Assembly (NCBI RefSeq): GCF_947498345.1
Contig: NZ_CANMJY010000001.1
Coordinates: forward strand, 310,001 to 374,000
DNA: 64,000 bases
DNA from: an uncultured Winogradskyella sp.
GTDB lineage: Bacteria > Bacteroidota > Bacteroidia > Flavobacteriales > Flavobacteriaceae
Direction of reading: 5' to 3'
The notes beneath the pieces are model-generated. The model saw only the letters and a list, made by a program, of their open reading frames with translations. It made no database searches and was not told the origin of the DNA. Below are positions 40,111 through 49,911 of the stretch, piece by piece. Numbering within the stretch: the first letter of the stretch is position 1; each line of letters begins with the position of its first letter. Made by a program: the position numbers and the translations under genes.

Positions 40111-40860
40111 ATGGAAAACAGAACAGATAAAAATTCATATACTATAATTTTTGCCATAGGAATGGTAATTGTAGTTGGTGCTTTATTAGCATTTTTAGCA
40201 TCATCTTTGAAGCCGATGATTACTGAAAATGAGCGTTTAGAGAAGCAACAGAACATCTTATATGCTATGGGTGTTAATGATAACGATGATACAAGTGCTA
40301 ATTTTGTTTCAACTGAAGATGCACCAGAGCTCTTTGGTAAGTATATCAAAAAGCAATTAGTTATTGATGGTAATAATGCAGAAGAAGACGACCAGGCATA
40401 TTTAATTGATGTTAAGAAAGAACAGGCTAAAGCAAAAAATGGAGAAACAAGACGTTTACCTTTATTTGTTGGTGAGAAAGATGGACAAACATTTTACATC
40501 GCACCAATAAGAGGTAAAGGCCTCTGGGATGCAATTTGGGGTTATGTAGCATTAGATAAAAATATGGTAGTTCAAGGTGCTTATTTTGATCACAAAGGTG
40601 AAACCCCAGGGTTGGGAGCTAACATTAAGCAACGTTTTTTTATGGACGATTTTATTGGTGAACACTTGTTGTCTGCAGATGGTACATTTAAGGGTATTAC
40701 TGTGGCAAAAGGGAACGCAGACCCGAAAAATAATGATAAAACAGATAATGAGGTTGATGCTATTGCTGGTGCTACAATTACAGGCGATGGTGTTACAGCA
40801 ATGATTAAAAAAGATCTAAGACTGTATCTACCTTATTTTGAAACTTTAAATGGTAAGTAA
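40111..40860 (+). CDS. nqrC: Na+-translocating NADH:quinone reductase subunit C
   Basis: DHKGETPGLGANI, NEVDAIAGATITGDGV FMN-binding motif. Confidence 0.97.
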   Translation: MENRTDKNSYTIIFAIGMVIVVGALLAFLASSLKPMITENERLEKQQNILYAMGVNDNDDTSANFVSTEDAPELFGKYIKKQLVIDGNNAEEDDQAYLIDVKKEQAKAKNGETRRLPLFVGEKDGQTFYIAPIRGKGLWDAIWGYVALDKNMVVQGAYFDHKGETPGLGANIKQRFFMDDFIGEHLLSADGTFKGITVAKGNADPKNNDKTDNEVDAIAGATITGDGVTAMIKKDLRLYLPYFETLNGK

Positions 40861-40863
40861 AAT

Positions 40864-41496
40864 ATGGGAAAAGACAGTAGATTAATATTAGACCCATTAG
40901 CAGATAATAACCCAATCACAATTCAGGTATTAGGTATTTGTTCTGCATTAGCAATTACTGCAGAATTAGAAGCATCTATAGTGATGTCTATTTCAGTATT
41001 GTTTGTACTAGGAGTAGGTAATGTTGTTATCTCTTTAATGCGAAATATCATTCCTTCAAAAATTAGAATTATTGTGCAGCTTATTGTTGTTGCAACTTTG
41101 GTAATTATTGTAGACTTGGTGCTAAAAGCCTTTGCTTATGAATTGAGTAAAACACTCTCAGTATTTGTTGGACTGATTATTACTAACTGTATCATTATGG
41201 GACGTTTTGAAGCTTTTGCTTTAGGAAATGGACCATGGAGATCATTCTTAGATGGTATAGGTAATGCATTAGGTTATGGTGTTATTCTTATTATCGTAGG
41301 GTTCTTTAGAGAATTATTAGGCTCTGGAACGTTATTGGGAATACAAGTATTAGGTGACCCCATAGAGAAAACAGGATTGTACGCTTTAGGCTATGAAAAT
41401 AATGGATTTATGCTATTATCACCAATGGCACTTATCGTTGTAGGTATAATTATTTGGGTACAACGCAGTAGAAATAAAGCATTAATAGAAGACTAA
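40864..41496 (+). CDS. nqrD: Na+-translocating NADH:quinone reductase subunit D
   Basis: NPITIQVLGICSALAIT, LIITNCIIMGRFEAFALGNGPWRSFLDGIGNALGYG. Confidence 0.97.
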   Translation: MGKDSRLILDPLADNNPITIQVLGICSALAITAELEASIVMSISVLFVLGVGNVVISLMRNIIPSKIRIIVQLIVVATLVIIVDLVLKAFAYELSKTLSVFVGLIITNCIIMGRFEAFALGNGPWRSFLDGIGNALGYGVILIIVGFFRELLGSGTLLGIQVLGDPIEKTGLYALGYENNGFMLLSPMALIVVGIIIWVQRSRNKALIED

Positions 41497-41504
41497 AATT
41501 GAAT

Positions 41505-41536
41505 TGTCATCCTAAACTCATTTCCAGGATTTCATC
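41505..41536. repeat. Degenerate REP-like element in the nqrD-nqrE gap
   Basis: TGTCATCCTAAACTCATTTCCAGGATTTCATC resembles the dispersed GTCATCCTGAACTxGTTTCAGGATCTCATC hairpin unit. Confidence 0.55.
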
Positions 41537-41548
41537 AAAATATAAAAC

Positions 41549-42286
41549 ATGGAACATTTAGAACTATTTTTTAAATCAATATTCATAGACAATATGGTAT
41601 TTGCAACATTCCTCGGAATGTGTTCTTACCTTGCTGTATCTAAAAAAGTGTCAACAGCTGTTGGTCTTGGTGCTGCAGTAATATTTGTATTGGCGATTAC
41701 TGTACCATTAAACTGGTTATTAGATCAATATATATTACAACCAGGTGCATTATCCTGGTTAGGAGAAGATTATGTAAGTTACGATTTAAGCTTTTTATCA
41801 TTTATTATGTTTATTGCTACCATTGCAACCATGGTACAATTAGTAGAAATAATTGTAGAGAAGTTCTCGCCATCTCTGTATAACTCATTGGGTATATTCT
41901 TACCATTGATAGCTGTGAACTGTGCTATTTTAGGTGGTTCTTTATTTATGCAATCTAGAGAAATAGAAACCTTAGGTTTAGCTTTAAATTACGGTATAGG
42001 TTCTGGTATAGGATGGTTTTTAGCAATATTAGCAATTGCAGCTATTCGCGAAAAAATAAGGTATAGTAATGTACCACCTGCTTTAAGAGGGCTTGGTATT
42101 ACATTTATTATTACAGGGTTAATGGCAATTGGATTTATGAGTTTTGGTGGTATGTTAACAGGTGGCGATGAAGAAGCAAAACCAGAAAATACATCTGCAG
42201 CTATCGAAACGATTAAAGAAGATATAGAAAAAGTTGAAGAAAAGCTTATCTCTAACATAGAGCAGAAACAAGATACAAACGAGTAA
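41549..42286 (+). CDS. nqrE: Na+-translocating NADH:quinone reductase subunit E
   Basis: [42 protein letters not shown]. Confidence 0.97.
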   Translation: MEHLELFFKSIFIDNMVFATFLGMCSYLAVSKKVSTAVGLGAAVIFVLAITVPLNWLLDQYILQPGALSWLGEDYVSYDLSFLSFIMFIATIATMVQLVEIIVEKFSPSLYNSLGIFLPLIAVNCAILGGSLFMQSREIETLGLALNYGIGSGIGWFLAILAIAAIREKIRYSNVPPALRGLGITFIITGLMAIGFMSFGGMLTGGDEEAKPENTSAAIETIKEDIEKVEEKLISNIEQKQDTNE

Positions 42287-43603
42287 TTGAATAGTATGAT
42301 ATTAGCAGTAGATTTTGGAATTATATTAGCAACAGTTGCTGCCTTTTTAGTAGTGACATTACTACTAGTTGCCCTGTTATTATTTGTAAAACAGAAATTA
42401 TCACCATCAGGTCCTGTAAAGATTTTGATAAATGGTGAACGTGAAATTGAAGTAGCCTCAGGAAGTACATTATTATCTACTTTAGGCGGAAATAAAATAT
42501 TTTTACCATCTGCATGTGGTGGTGGTGGAACTTGTATTCAATGTGAATGCCATGTTTTATCAGGTGGGGGTGAAGCGCTACCAACCGAAACCCCTCATTT
42601 TTCTCGTAAGGAATTAGCAAGTGGGGCACGCTTATCTTGCCAGGTTAAAGTAAAGCAAGATATGGAGATTACTATTCCTGAAGAAGTATTTGGTATTAAG
42701 AAATGGGAAGCCACAGTTGTACGTAACTATAATGTAGCTTCTTTTATAAAGGAATTTGTTGTTGAGATTCCTGAGGATATGGGCTATAAAGCTGGTGGAT
42801 ATATACAGATTGAAATTCCTCCTTGTGAAATAAAATATTCTGATATAGATATTACAGCGCATCCAGAAGAGCACGAAACACCAGATAAGTTTCAAGCAGA
42901 ATGGGATAAATTTGGGCTTTGGCCTCTAGTGATGAAGAATACCGAAACTGTAGAGCGTGCTTATTCTATGGCTTCTTACCCAGCTGAAGGGCGTGAAATT
43001 ATGTTGAATGTTCGTATTGCGACTCCGCCATGGGATCGCTCTAAGAACGCCTGGATGAATGTTAATCCAGGTGTGGCGTCATCTTATATTTTTGCACAAA
43101 AGCCTGGAGATAAAGTAGTAATTTCTGGTCCTTATGGTGAATTTTTTATCAACGAATCAGAAAGTGAAATGCTTTATGTTGGTGGTGGCGCAGGTATGGC
43201 ACCGATGCGTTCGCATTTATATCACTTATTCAAAACAATTAAAACTGGTCGTAAAGTAACCTATTGGTATGGTGGGCGTTCTAAACGCGAGCTATTCTAC
43301 ATAGATCATTTTAGAGCACTAGAAAAAGACTTCTCTAATTTTAAATTCTATATGGCACTTTCTGAGCCTTTAGAAGAAGATAATTGGAAAGTTAAATCAG
43401 ACATAAATGACGAATCAGGCGATGGATTTGTTGGGTTTATTCATAATTGTGTAATAGACAATTACCTAAATCATCATGAAGCTCCTGAAGATATAGAATT
43501 ATACTTTTGCGGACCACCATTAATGAACCAAGCTGTTCAGAAAATGGGTGAAGATTTTGGTATCCCAGATGAACATATTAGATTTGATGACTTTGGAGGA
43601 TAA
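42287..43603 (+). CDS. nqrF: Na+-translocating NADH:quinone reductase subunit F
   Basis: 2Fe-2S motif PSACGGGGTCIQCECHVLSGGG; FAD/NAD domains RAYSMASYPAEG, CGPPLMNQAV. Track start is TTG 42287; ATG 42296 is an alternative. Confidence 0.97.
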   Translation: MNSMILAVDFGIILATVAAFLVVTLLLVALLLFVKQKLSPSGPVKILINGEREIEVASGSTLLSTLGGNKIFLPSACGGGGTCIQCECHVLSGGGEALPTETPHFSRKELASGARLSCQVKVKQDMEITIPEEVFGIKKWEATVVRNYNVASFIKEFVVEIPEDMGYKAGGYIQIEIPPCEIKYSDIDITAHPEEHETPDKFQAEWDKFGLWPLVMKNTETVERAYSMASYPAEGREIMLNVRIATPPWDRSKNAWMNVNPGVASSYIFAQKPGDKVVISGPYGEFFINESESEMLYVGGGAGMAPMRSHLYHLFKTIKTGRKVTYWYGGRSKRELFYIDHFRALEKDFSNFKFYMALSEPLEEDNWKVKSDINDESGDGFVGFIHNCVIDNYLNHHEAPEDIELYFCGPPLMNQAVQKMGEDFGIPDEHIRFDDFGG

Positions 43604-43623
43604 AAACAGAAGGTTTAAAATAT

Positions 43624-43654
43624 AAAAAGCCAACGTAAAAGACGTTGGCTTTTT
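43624..43654 (+). terminator. nqr operon terminator
   Basis: AAAAAGCCAACGT-aaaag-ACGTTGGCTTTTT. Confidence 0.92.
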
Positions 43655-43862
43655 TAGTGTTGTAATTTAAAAGAAAAGTTTCTTAAATATTAATTTAAAT
43701 TATACACTATAAATTTCATCAAAATAGATACACTTAGATTTTTTAATTTAAAATAATATAAGTAAAATAGCCCTATCAACATGTTTAAAAAATTGATATC
43801 GCATATATTGATTTTTTAGTTTACACTACCCGCAAATTTTATTAATATTTATATCATTCTTC

Positions 43863-45053
43863 ATGAAAAAATACTTTTTGTTATGCTTAACTATTTTAAG
43901 TTTAAGTTGTTATTCACAGGTTAAATTTGAAAAGGGATACTTTATTGACAACTCTGATCAAAAAATCGAATGTTTAATAAAAAACATTGGATGGCAAAAT
44001 AATCCTTCAGAATTTGAATATAAGTTAACAGAGTCTGCAAATAAGCAATTTAAATCGATTAGAACAGTTAAAGAATTTGGTATTTATGACGTATCAAAAT
44101 ATATAAGAAGATTAGTTAATGTAGATGTTTCTAAAAAGGATTTATCTCGAATGAATGGTGTAAGAACACCAATATTTGAAGAAAAAGAATTGTTTTTAAA
44201 AGTTTTGGTTGACGGTAAAGCTAGCTTGTATGTGTATGAAAATGGGCCGTTAAGACGATTTTTTTATTCTACTGATAGCTTAGATATTGAGCAACTAATC
44301 TTCAAAAAATATTATAATAAAGACGGTAATATATTAACAAATGAGCGATATAAACAACAATTATATACTAATTTTAAATGCCCAAGCTTTAAAATGCAAA
44401 AATTTGAAAGGGTTGATTATAATCAAAAAGAGTTAATCAAATTTTTTGTAGAATATAATGAATGTAATAATAACGAGTTTAAAAACTTTGAAAAAAATAA
44501 GAAGAGAGATTTTATAAATTTAACTATACGGCCAGGAATTAACTCTTCGTCCATATTTGTAGATAAGGATTTTATCTCTACAAGAACATATGATTTTGAT
44601 AATGAATTATCATTTAGGTTTGGTATTGAATTTGAATTCGTTATGGGCTTCAATGCCAATAAATGGGCAATTATAATTGAACCTACATACCAAAACTATA
44701 AGTCGGAATTAGAGGGAGATGCTGTAGATAAGGTAACTGTAGATTATAGTTCTATCGAAATACCTATTGGGATTAGACATTATTTGCACTTAAATAAAAG
44801 TTCTAAACTTTTTATTAATGGTTCTTATGTTGTTGATGTAAATAGTGATAAATCGAAATTTGATTCTAATTTAGATTTGCGTATAGACTCTGGTAATAAT
44901 TTTGCATTTGGTTTTGGGTATAAATACAATAATAAATATAGTATAGAGATTAGATATCAAACTACTAGAAAACTAACAATGTTTAATGATTTTTTGAGTT
45001 TAGACTCTGATTATGATAATCTAGGACTAATATTTGGTTATAGTATTTTTTAA
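43863..45053 (+). CDS. Hypothetical protein with C-terminal PorT-like outer-membrane beta-barrel
   Basis: Signal peptide (LLCLTILSLSCYSQ), alternating beta pattern in C-terminal half, YDNLGLIFGYSIF terminus. Confidence 0.65.
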   Translation: MKKYFLLCLTILSLSCYSQVKFEKGYFIDNSDQKIECLIKNIGWQNNPSEFEYKLTESANKQFKSIRTVKEFGIYDVSKYIRRLVNVDVSKKDLSRMNGVRTPIFEEKELFLKVLVDGKASLYVYENGPLRRFFYSTDSLDIEQLIFKKYYNKDGNILTNERYKQQLYTNFKCPSFKMQKFERVDYNQKELIKFFVEYNECNNNEFKNFEKNKKRDFINLTIRPGINSSSIFVDKDFISTRTYDFDNELSFRFGIEFEFVMGFNANKWAIIIEPTYQNYKSELEGDAVDKVTVDYSSIEIPIGIRHYLHLNKSSKLFINGSYVVDVNSDKSKFDSNLDLRIDSGNNFAFGFGYKYNNKYSIEIRYQTTRKLTMFNDFLSLDSDYDNLGLIFGYSIF

Positions 45054-45109
45054 CTGGAGCTTTTATATAATAAGCAGTAAAAACATAGTATTTTTAGATT
45101 CTTTTTACC

Positions 45110-47851
45110 TTAATTTTTAAGGCTAAAATGACCAACTGTTACATTACCATCTAAAAACTCAACTCTAAACCAATAGTCGTTACTTGGCATTATAACATTA
45201 TTAAATCTGCCGTCCCACCGCAATCCGTTAGAAGGATTTAGTTCGGTAATGAGTTTACCATATCTATCAAAAATCCGTATAGATTTATAAGTGTTTTCTA
45301 CTAAACCTTTAATTTGCCAATAATCGTTGACACCATCATCGTTGGGTGTTAAAAACTTTGGATATCCGATAAGGTATAGAGTTTGAGAAATTTCAGGATT
45401 ACATTGGTCGGTATCTCTTGCATATATGGTCTGAATTCCCGATTCTACATTATAGAATGTGTATTGATTTGAGTTTCCAAAATAATTGATATTATTTAGA
45501 GAGAATTCGTAACTACCATCACCCTCCATAGTAATTGTAATGGTATTGTTATTATAATCTAAGTCTGTCTCTATGTTTAGAAATTCTGGTGCTGCAACTT
45601 GTGTTATTGTAAATGATTTAGAATTAGAGCATTCAATACCGTTTTGTGTTTTGTATACGATTAACGTATATGTACCTTCTGTGTCGGTAAATAATTCTTG
45701 AAGCGTAGAGACTACTTCCCCTTCACTATTTAACCATTCAAAACTATCGTTACTGGTATCACCTAAAAGCGTAAATCCCTCGGAGCGACAAAATGTATAA
45801 AAATCATCAATTCCAATAACAGGAGTGTCATTTACAATAAGATTTACAGGGCCAACTCCAGAGCACTCAACATCAACGGACTCTGCTCTGACCCATAGGG
45901 TGGTTGAGCTTGTTGTATAACTCGGGTTGATACTATTTTGTGAAGTTAATGCGTCTTCAAGATTGAGGTAATAATCTAAAGTTGTAGAACTTGGGAACCC
46001 TTGAGCGATTCTTATGGTATTAGATATATTATCTAAGTCAAACGTACCATTGCCATCACCAACTATGTCGTCAGAGTTTTCGCATGTATAAAAATCGGGG
46101 ATGTTGGTAAGCTCTACAAAAACGGTATTCAGAAAAAAGGAACTTATAGAATAACATTCGTTTTCATTAATTGCTCTAACAAAGACTTCTTGGTTTACAG
46201 TTGTATTTGTATAGTTAATAGGATTGTCTATTGGGTTAGTATCTTGCTCGGCATCATTAAGAGTTTCATAGAATATCAACTGCTCTTGTAGGTCTGGATT
46301 TGTAATACTTTCCCTAATATTAAACAAATTGAAGACAGAAATACCGTCAGTATCCGTATCGCAATTAATAAGTTCAAGGTCTGGAAGTAACTCTGGAAGT
46401 GCGTAGACCTCAATCTTTTTTGTCGTGGATATCGGTCGGTTATTTACCGTTATGGTTACTGAGACATCATATATGCCACTATCGGTAAAGACATGGGTTG
46501 GTGCTATTTCATTTGATGTAGTTCCGTCACCAAAATCCCATTGGGCAGCAGTTATTGTTGCATAGGTGTCAACTTCAAAAGGTAGCTCTTCGTTTAAACA
46601 TATATTTTCTGTGAGAATCCGGGTTCTAAGATGAGATTGAATAAAGTTAGGAAGCCCAAGCCGCACATTATCTGGGCTTAAATCTATGGAGTTGTGATCG
46701 TAAGTAGAACTAACAGTAGAGATATCCGGGTTGTATGCTGTTCCTAAAAAATTGGTTCCTTCGTCTGTGTTTTTTGGGAGTGCTCTATAAATTTTACCAT
46801 TTTTGGCCAACTGAAGCGCACCAGGAAACCCTTCTCTAAATTGTTCGTAATGTAAAGTATAATATTCTTGAGGGCTTAAAATATTTAAATCATATTCATA
46901 TATAAGGTTAGACGTATTGTAACCTTCAGGAACAGATACAGTGCCTTCAGCCACATTTAAGAACCCTTGCTTAATAAGAGTTGCATACAAGTATTCTGAA
47001 TCTCTTGTAAATGCTAAGCCATTTGCAGAAATGACTTCGAAAAACGTAAGCGATGTTAAAAGATTCCTTCTATTGCTTACAACTCCTGTTTGATTATCAA
47101 AATCGAATATTAAAATATGGTCTGTTAGGCTAGCTGGTAAATAGTTGCTACAGGCCATTCTTTCGCCATTAGGTGAAAATACTAAGACTCCTTCGGTAAC
47201 AGCTCTAAAGGCCAGACCGTCAGATACTACAGTATCTTCAATGGTGCCATCGGTATTAACCTTAACGGCGGTAAAAGATGTAAACTCATTATCTACATTT
47301 TTTCTGGTAGACATCACCCAAATAGATTGCCCATCTGCATGATGCACAGCGGATAATTTACCCATATTGGGTCTTGGGATAAGAGGAATATTTTTTTGGG
47401 TAACAGCTCCTAAATTGCCATTTAGGTTCATATCTACAATAGAATAGTATAGACCGCCAAAACCCACAGTAAAAACATAATATTGCCCTTGTATATCCGC
47501 AATCGGTATTATGATTGAGTTTTGCGTGGCTTCTTCATATCCAAAAAGACCAGAGCCATTATCCATAATAAAATGGTTTTTATTCCAAATGTCTATACCA
47601 TTGGTATAAAACTGGAGCTCTCCACTAATACTAGAAATGCTGGCGCATCCAGCGGGTGCAATCATATCAGAATTAGATAAGATATTAGGATCTTCAGTAG
47701 GGGCAAAGTTTAAACCAGCAAAGTCACCAAAATACCAATTTTCAGTTTCGGCATTTTGTGAAAATAGGGCAAGAGTACCAAAAAACATATATACAAGAAT
47801 ATATATCTTTTTGAAGGTGAAAAATTGTTGGTATGTGGTTAAGTTACTCAA
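45110..47851 (-). CDS. Large secreted protein with PKD domain and T9SS type B (gliding motility-associated) C-terminal domain
   Basis: AQWDFGDGTTSNEIAPTHVFTDSGIYDVSVTI (PKD); C-term FLTPNDDGVNDYWQIKGL…IRIFDRYGKLI…DGRFNNVIMPSNDYWFRVEF. Confidence 0.9.
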   Translation of the reverse strand: MSNLTTYQQFFTFKKIYILVYMFFGTLALFSQNAETENWYFGDFAGLNFAPTEDPNILSNSDMIAPAGCASISSISGELQFYTNGIDIWNKNHFIMDNGSGLFGYEEATQNSIIIPIADIQGQYYVFTVGFGGLYYSIVDMNLNGNLGAVTQKNIPLIPRPNMGKLSAVHHADGQSIWVMSTRKNVDNEFTSFTAVKVNTDGTIEDTVVSDGLAFRAVTEGVLVFSPNGERMACSNYLPASLTDHILIFDFDNQTGVVSNRRNLLTSLTFFEVISANGLAFTRDSEYLYATLIKQGFLNVAEGTVSVPEGYNTSNLIYEYDLNILSPQEYYTLHYEQFREGFPGALQLAKNGKIYRALPKNTDEGTNFLGTAYNPDISTVSSTYDHNSIDLSPDNVRLGLPNFIQSHLRTRILTENICLNEELPFEVDTYATITAAQWDFGDGTTSNEIAPTHVFTDSGIYDVSVTITVNNRPISTTKKIEVYALPELLPDLELINCDTDTDGISVFNLFNIRESITNPDLQEQLIFYETLNDAEQDTNPIDNPINYTNTTVNQEVFVRAINENECYSISSFFLNTVFVELTNIPDFYTCENSDDIVGDGNGTFDLDNISNTIRIAQGFPSSTTLDYYLNLEDALTSQNSINPSYTTSSTTLWVRAESVDVECSGVGPVNLIVNDTPVIGIDDFYTFCRSEGFTLLGDTSNDSFEWLNSEGEVVSTLQELFTDTEGTYTLIVYKTQNGIECSNSKSFTITQVAAPEFLNIETDLDYNNNTITITMEGDGSYEFSLNNINYFGNSNQYTFYNVESGIQTIYARDTDQCNPEISQTLYLIGYPKFLTPNDDGVNDYWQIKGLVENTYKSIRIFDRYGKLITELNPSNGLRWDGRFNNVIMPSNDYWFRVEFLDGNVTVGHFSLKN

Positions 47852-48037
47852 AACTGCCTCAATTAATTTTTTCTGTTTTAACTAATTTAACAGAGTATAT
47901 TCTGGTAAAGCTATCAAATATTGCTTAAATACTAAAAATTTTAAGATTAATCGTTAAAATAATAGAGCAATGAATTATACCTTGTCTTTTGCTTTATCAT
48001 AACTTATTATGCCAGTTATAAACTAATAAACTATATT

Positions 48038-48409
48038 TTATTTGTATTCAGTAATCAAAAAAACAGCTGTGGTTTCACCAATATTTAAAACCTCATGTAT
48101 GGAGATTTTATCTTTACTAAAAGTATACCCCGTAGGAACATCAACTTCGCGAGTCCCAGAAGCGTCAGTTATTCTAAAAGTTCCGCCAGAAAGTGTATAA
48201 CCAAAATGTGGATTGTGATAATGTTTTTCGTGACCAACACCTGGTTTAAAAGTGCATTTTAGCACTCTTATTTTTGGGTTATCTTCTATAACTTCACATA
48301 CAGATTTGTCTTTCCAACCAGCCTCAAGAGGGTCGGGTAGATTAATTTTGTTTTTACAACTAAATAAAAAAAACAAAACATATATAAACAGTATAAATTT
48401 AGTTTTCAT
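48038..48409 (-). CDS. Cupin-domain lipoprotein
   Basis: Lipobox LFSC; KCTFKPGVGHEKHYHNPHFGYTLSGG cupin motif. Confidence 0.8.
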   Translation of the reverse strand: MKTKFILFIYVLFFLFSCKNKINLPDPLEAGWKDKSVCEVIEDNPKIRVLKCTFKPGVGHEKHYHNPHFGYTLSGGTFRITDASGTREVDVPTGYTFSKDKISIHEVLNIGETTAVFLITEYK

Positions 48410-48471
48410 GGCATGCTAAAGTTACATAAATTCATGGTCTGTATAACAAATCCTAAGTTTTATTCGTTGTA

Positions 48472-49344
48472 GTGGTTATGAAGAAAATACTACTAATTTT
48501 ATTGATATCTGTTGCAGTTGTAGCTTTGGCTTTTCAGTTTAAACCTATTGAAAAGGTTATAGATAAAGCAACAGCTATTGTTAAAACACCAAGTCTTATC
48601 AATAAAGATAGTCTTACTATAAAGTCTCGGGTTAATATTCCTCAGGGCTATAAACGCTCGTTTTACCCTAAAGGAAGTTTTGAAGATTATCTTAGAAATT
48701 ACAAGCTAAAACCTTATGGAAGTAAGATCGTCAACTACGATGATTCTGAATATTTTTGGCAAGGTGGACACATAGGGATTTTAGAAATTCCAGTGCCTAA
48801 AAACGGACTACAACAATGTGCAGATGCATTAATAAGAATTAGAAGCGAATACCTATGGGATAATAATAGAAAGGATGAAATAGGCTTCAATTTTACTTCA
48901 GGACATTATTGCTCTTGGAATAAATATGCAGAAGGCTATCGTCCTAAGATTAGTGGTAATAAAGTTTCATTTCATAAAACAGCTCAAGTCAATGATACAA
49001 AAGAAAACTTCTATCGATATCTGAATCTTATTTATATGTACTCTGGAACACTTTCGCTTTATAACGAGCTAAAATCTTTAAAATCTAAAGATTTAAAAAT
49101 AGGTGATATGCTTATTAAAGGAGGAAGTCCAGGTCATATTGTAATGTTGTGTGATGAAGTAATAAATGATAAAGGTGAAAAGCTGTTTTTGTTGTTTCAG
49201 GGTAATACACCTGCACAAAGTGTACACCTTGTTAAGAATCTAGAGAATTCTAATATTTCGCCCTGGTATCAATTAGAAGATAATGCTGTTATTCCTGTTT
49301 CAAATTATACCTTTGGTAGCGCCAAATATGTACGATTTAAGTAA
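48472..49344 (+). CDS. DUF4846-like protein
   Basis: RVNIPQGYKRSFYPKGSFEDYLRNYKLKP, LQQCADALIRIRSEYLW, GSPGHIVMLCDEV. Family from recall. Confidence 0.75.
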   Translation: MVMKKILLILLISVAVVALAFQFKPIEKVIDKATAIVKTPSLINKDSLTIKSRVNIPQGYKRSFYPKGSFEDYLRNYKLKPYGSKIVNYDDSEYFWQGGHIGILEIPVPKNGLQQCADALIRIRSEYLWDNNRKDEIGFNFTSGHYCSWNKYAEGYRPKISGNKVSFHKTAQVNDTKENFYRYLNLIYMYSGTLSLYNELKSLKSKDLKIGDMLIKGGSPGHIVMLCDEVINDKGEKLFLLFQGNTPAQSVHLVKNLENSNISPWYQLEDNAVIPVSNYTFGSAKYVRFK

Positions 49345-49398
49345 TTCTTGTCATTTCTGAGAAGTCAATATCTACTTTATATTTATAAAGCAATATTG

Positions 49399-49406
49399 TA
49401 TTTTTG
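49399..49406 (+). promoter_or_regulatory. Candidate -7 promoter element
   Basis: TATTTTTG upstream of 49465 CDS. Confidence 0.45.
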
Positions 49407-49430
49407 TATGAATTAAATTTAACTGCTAAA

Positions 49431-49462
49431 GTCTATCTTAAGCGTAGTCGAAAGACCAAGTC
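49431..49462. repeat. Degenerate dispersed-repeat unit in the 5' UTR of 49465 CDS
   Basis: GTCTATCTTAAGCGTAGTCGAAAGACCAAGTC resembles the GTCATCCTGAGCGxAGTCGAAGGATC-type unit. Confidence 0.5.
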
Positions 49463-49464
49463 AT

Positions 49465-49842
49465 ATGAGCAAACCTCTTACTCCTCAAGAAGTACATAAT
49501 CTTGCCATGAACCATGTCGGTAAGGATTTAGAAGCACGTGGCTTTGAGTTTGTTGCCATAAATAGTAAGCTCAAACGCCATCCTCAGTTTGTATGTATAG
49601 ATAAAAATAACCAATACTATTTTGTAATAGTTAGAACTGTAATCTTACCTGAAAATCCAAATAATTACGATATAGTTTGGATGGAAACATTTAAAAAACA
49701 CGCTTTTGAAAAAGATGCAAAAGTATTATATGCAGGCGTAGGTCTAGGTAATCCTAAAGGTGAAGATTTGTCTATTTACTTAAACGAAGAATATTTGATT
49801 GAATATAATGGTATTCAAGTTATAGAAATGAATTTAAATTAA
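49465..49842 (+). CDS. Conserved hypothetical protein (similar proteins are, as I recall, sometimes labelled NqrF, but no ferredoxin motif here)
   Basis: 125 aa, MSKPLTPQEVHNLAMNHVGKDLEARGFEFVAINSKLKRHPQFVCIDKNNQYYFVIVRT; directly upstream of apbE. Confidence 0.75.
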   Translation: MSKPLTPQEVHNLAMNHVGKDLEARGFEFVAINSKLKRHPQFVCIDKNNQYYFVIVRTVILPENPNNYDIVWMETFKKHAFEKDAKVLYAGVGLGNPKGEDLSIYLNEEYLIEYNGIQVIEMNLN

Positions 49843-49911
49843 TCTTCAGATATCAGGTAGATAAAGTCTTAGTATGAAAAGCCGAAAACCTAGTCGAAAT
49901 CAAAATAGACT

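Noticed and set aside
40577-40804. 75-aa same-strand ORF inside nqrC in another frame
   Set aside because: nqrC is intact in its own frame; no frameshift is needed to explain this ORF.
49465-49842. Calling this ORF nqrF or a ferredoxin
   Set aside because: No CxxxxCxxC cluster motif; the real nqrF is at 42287-43603.
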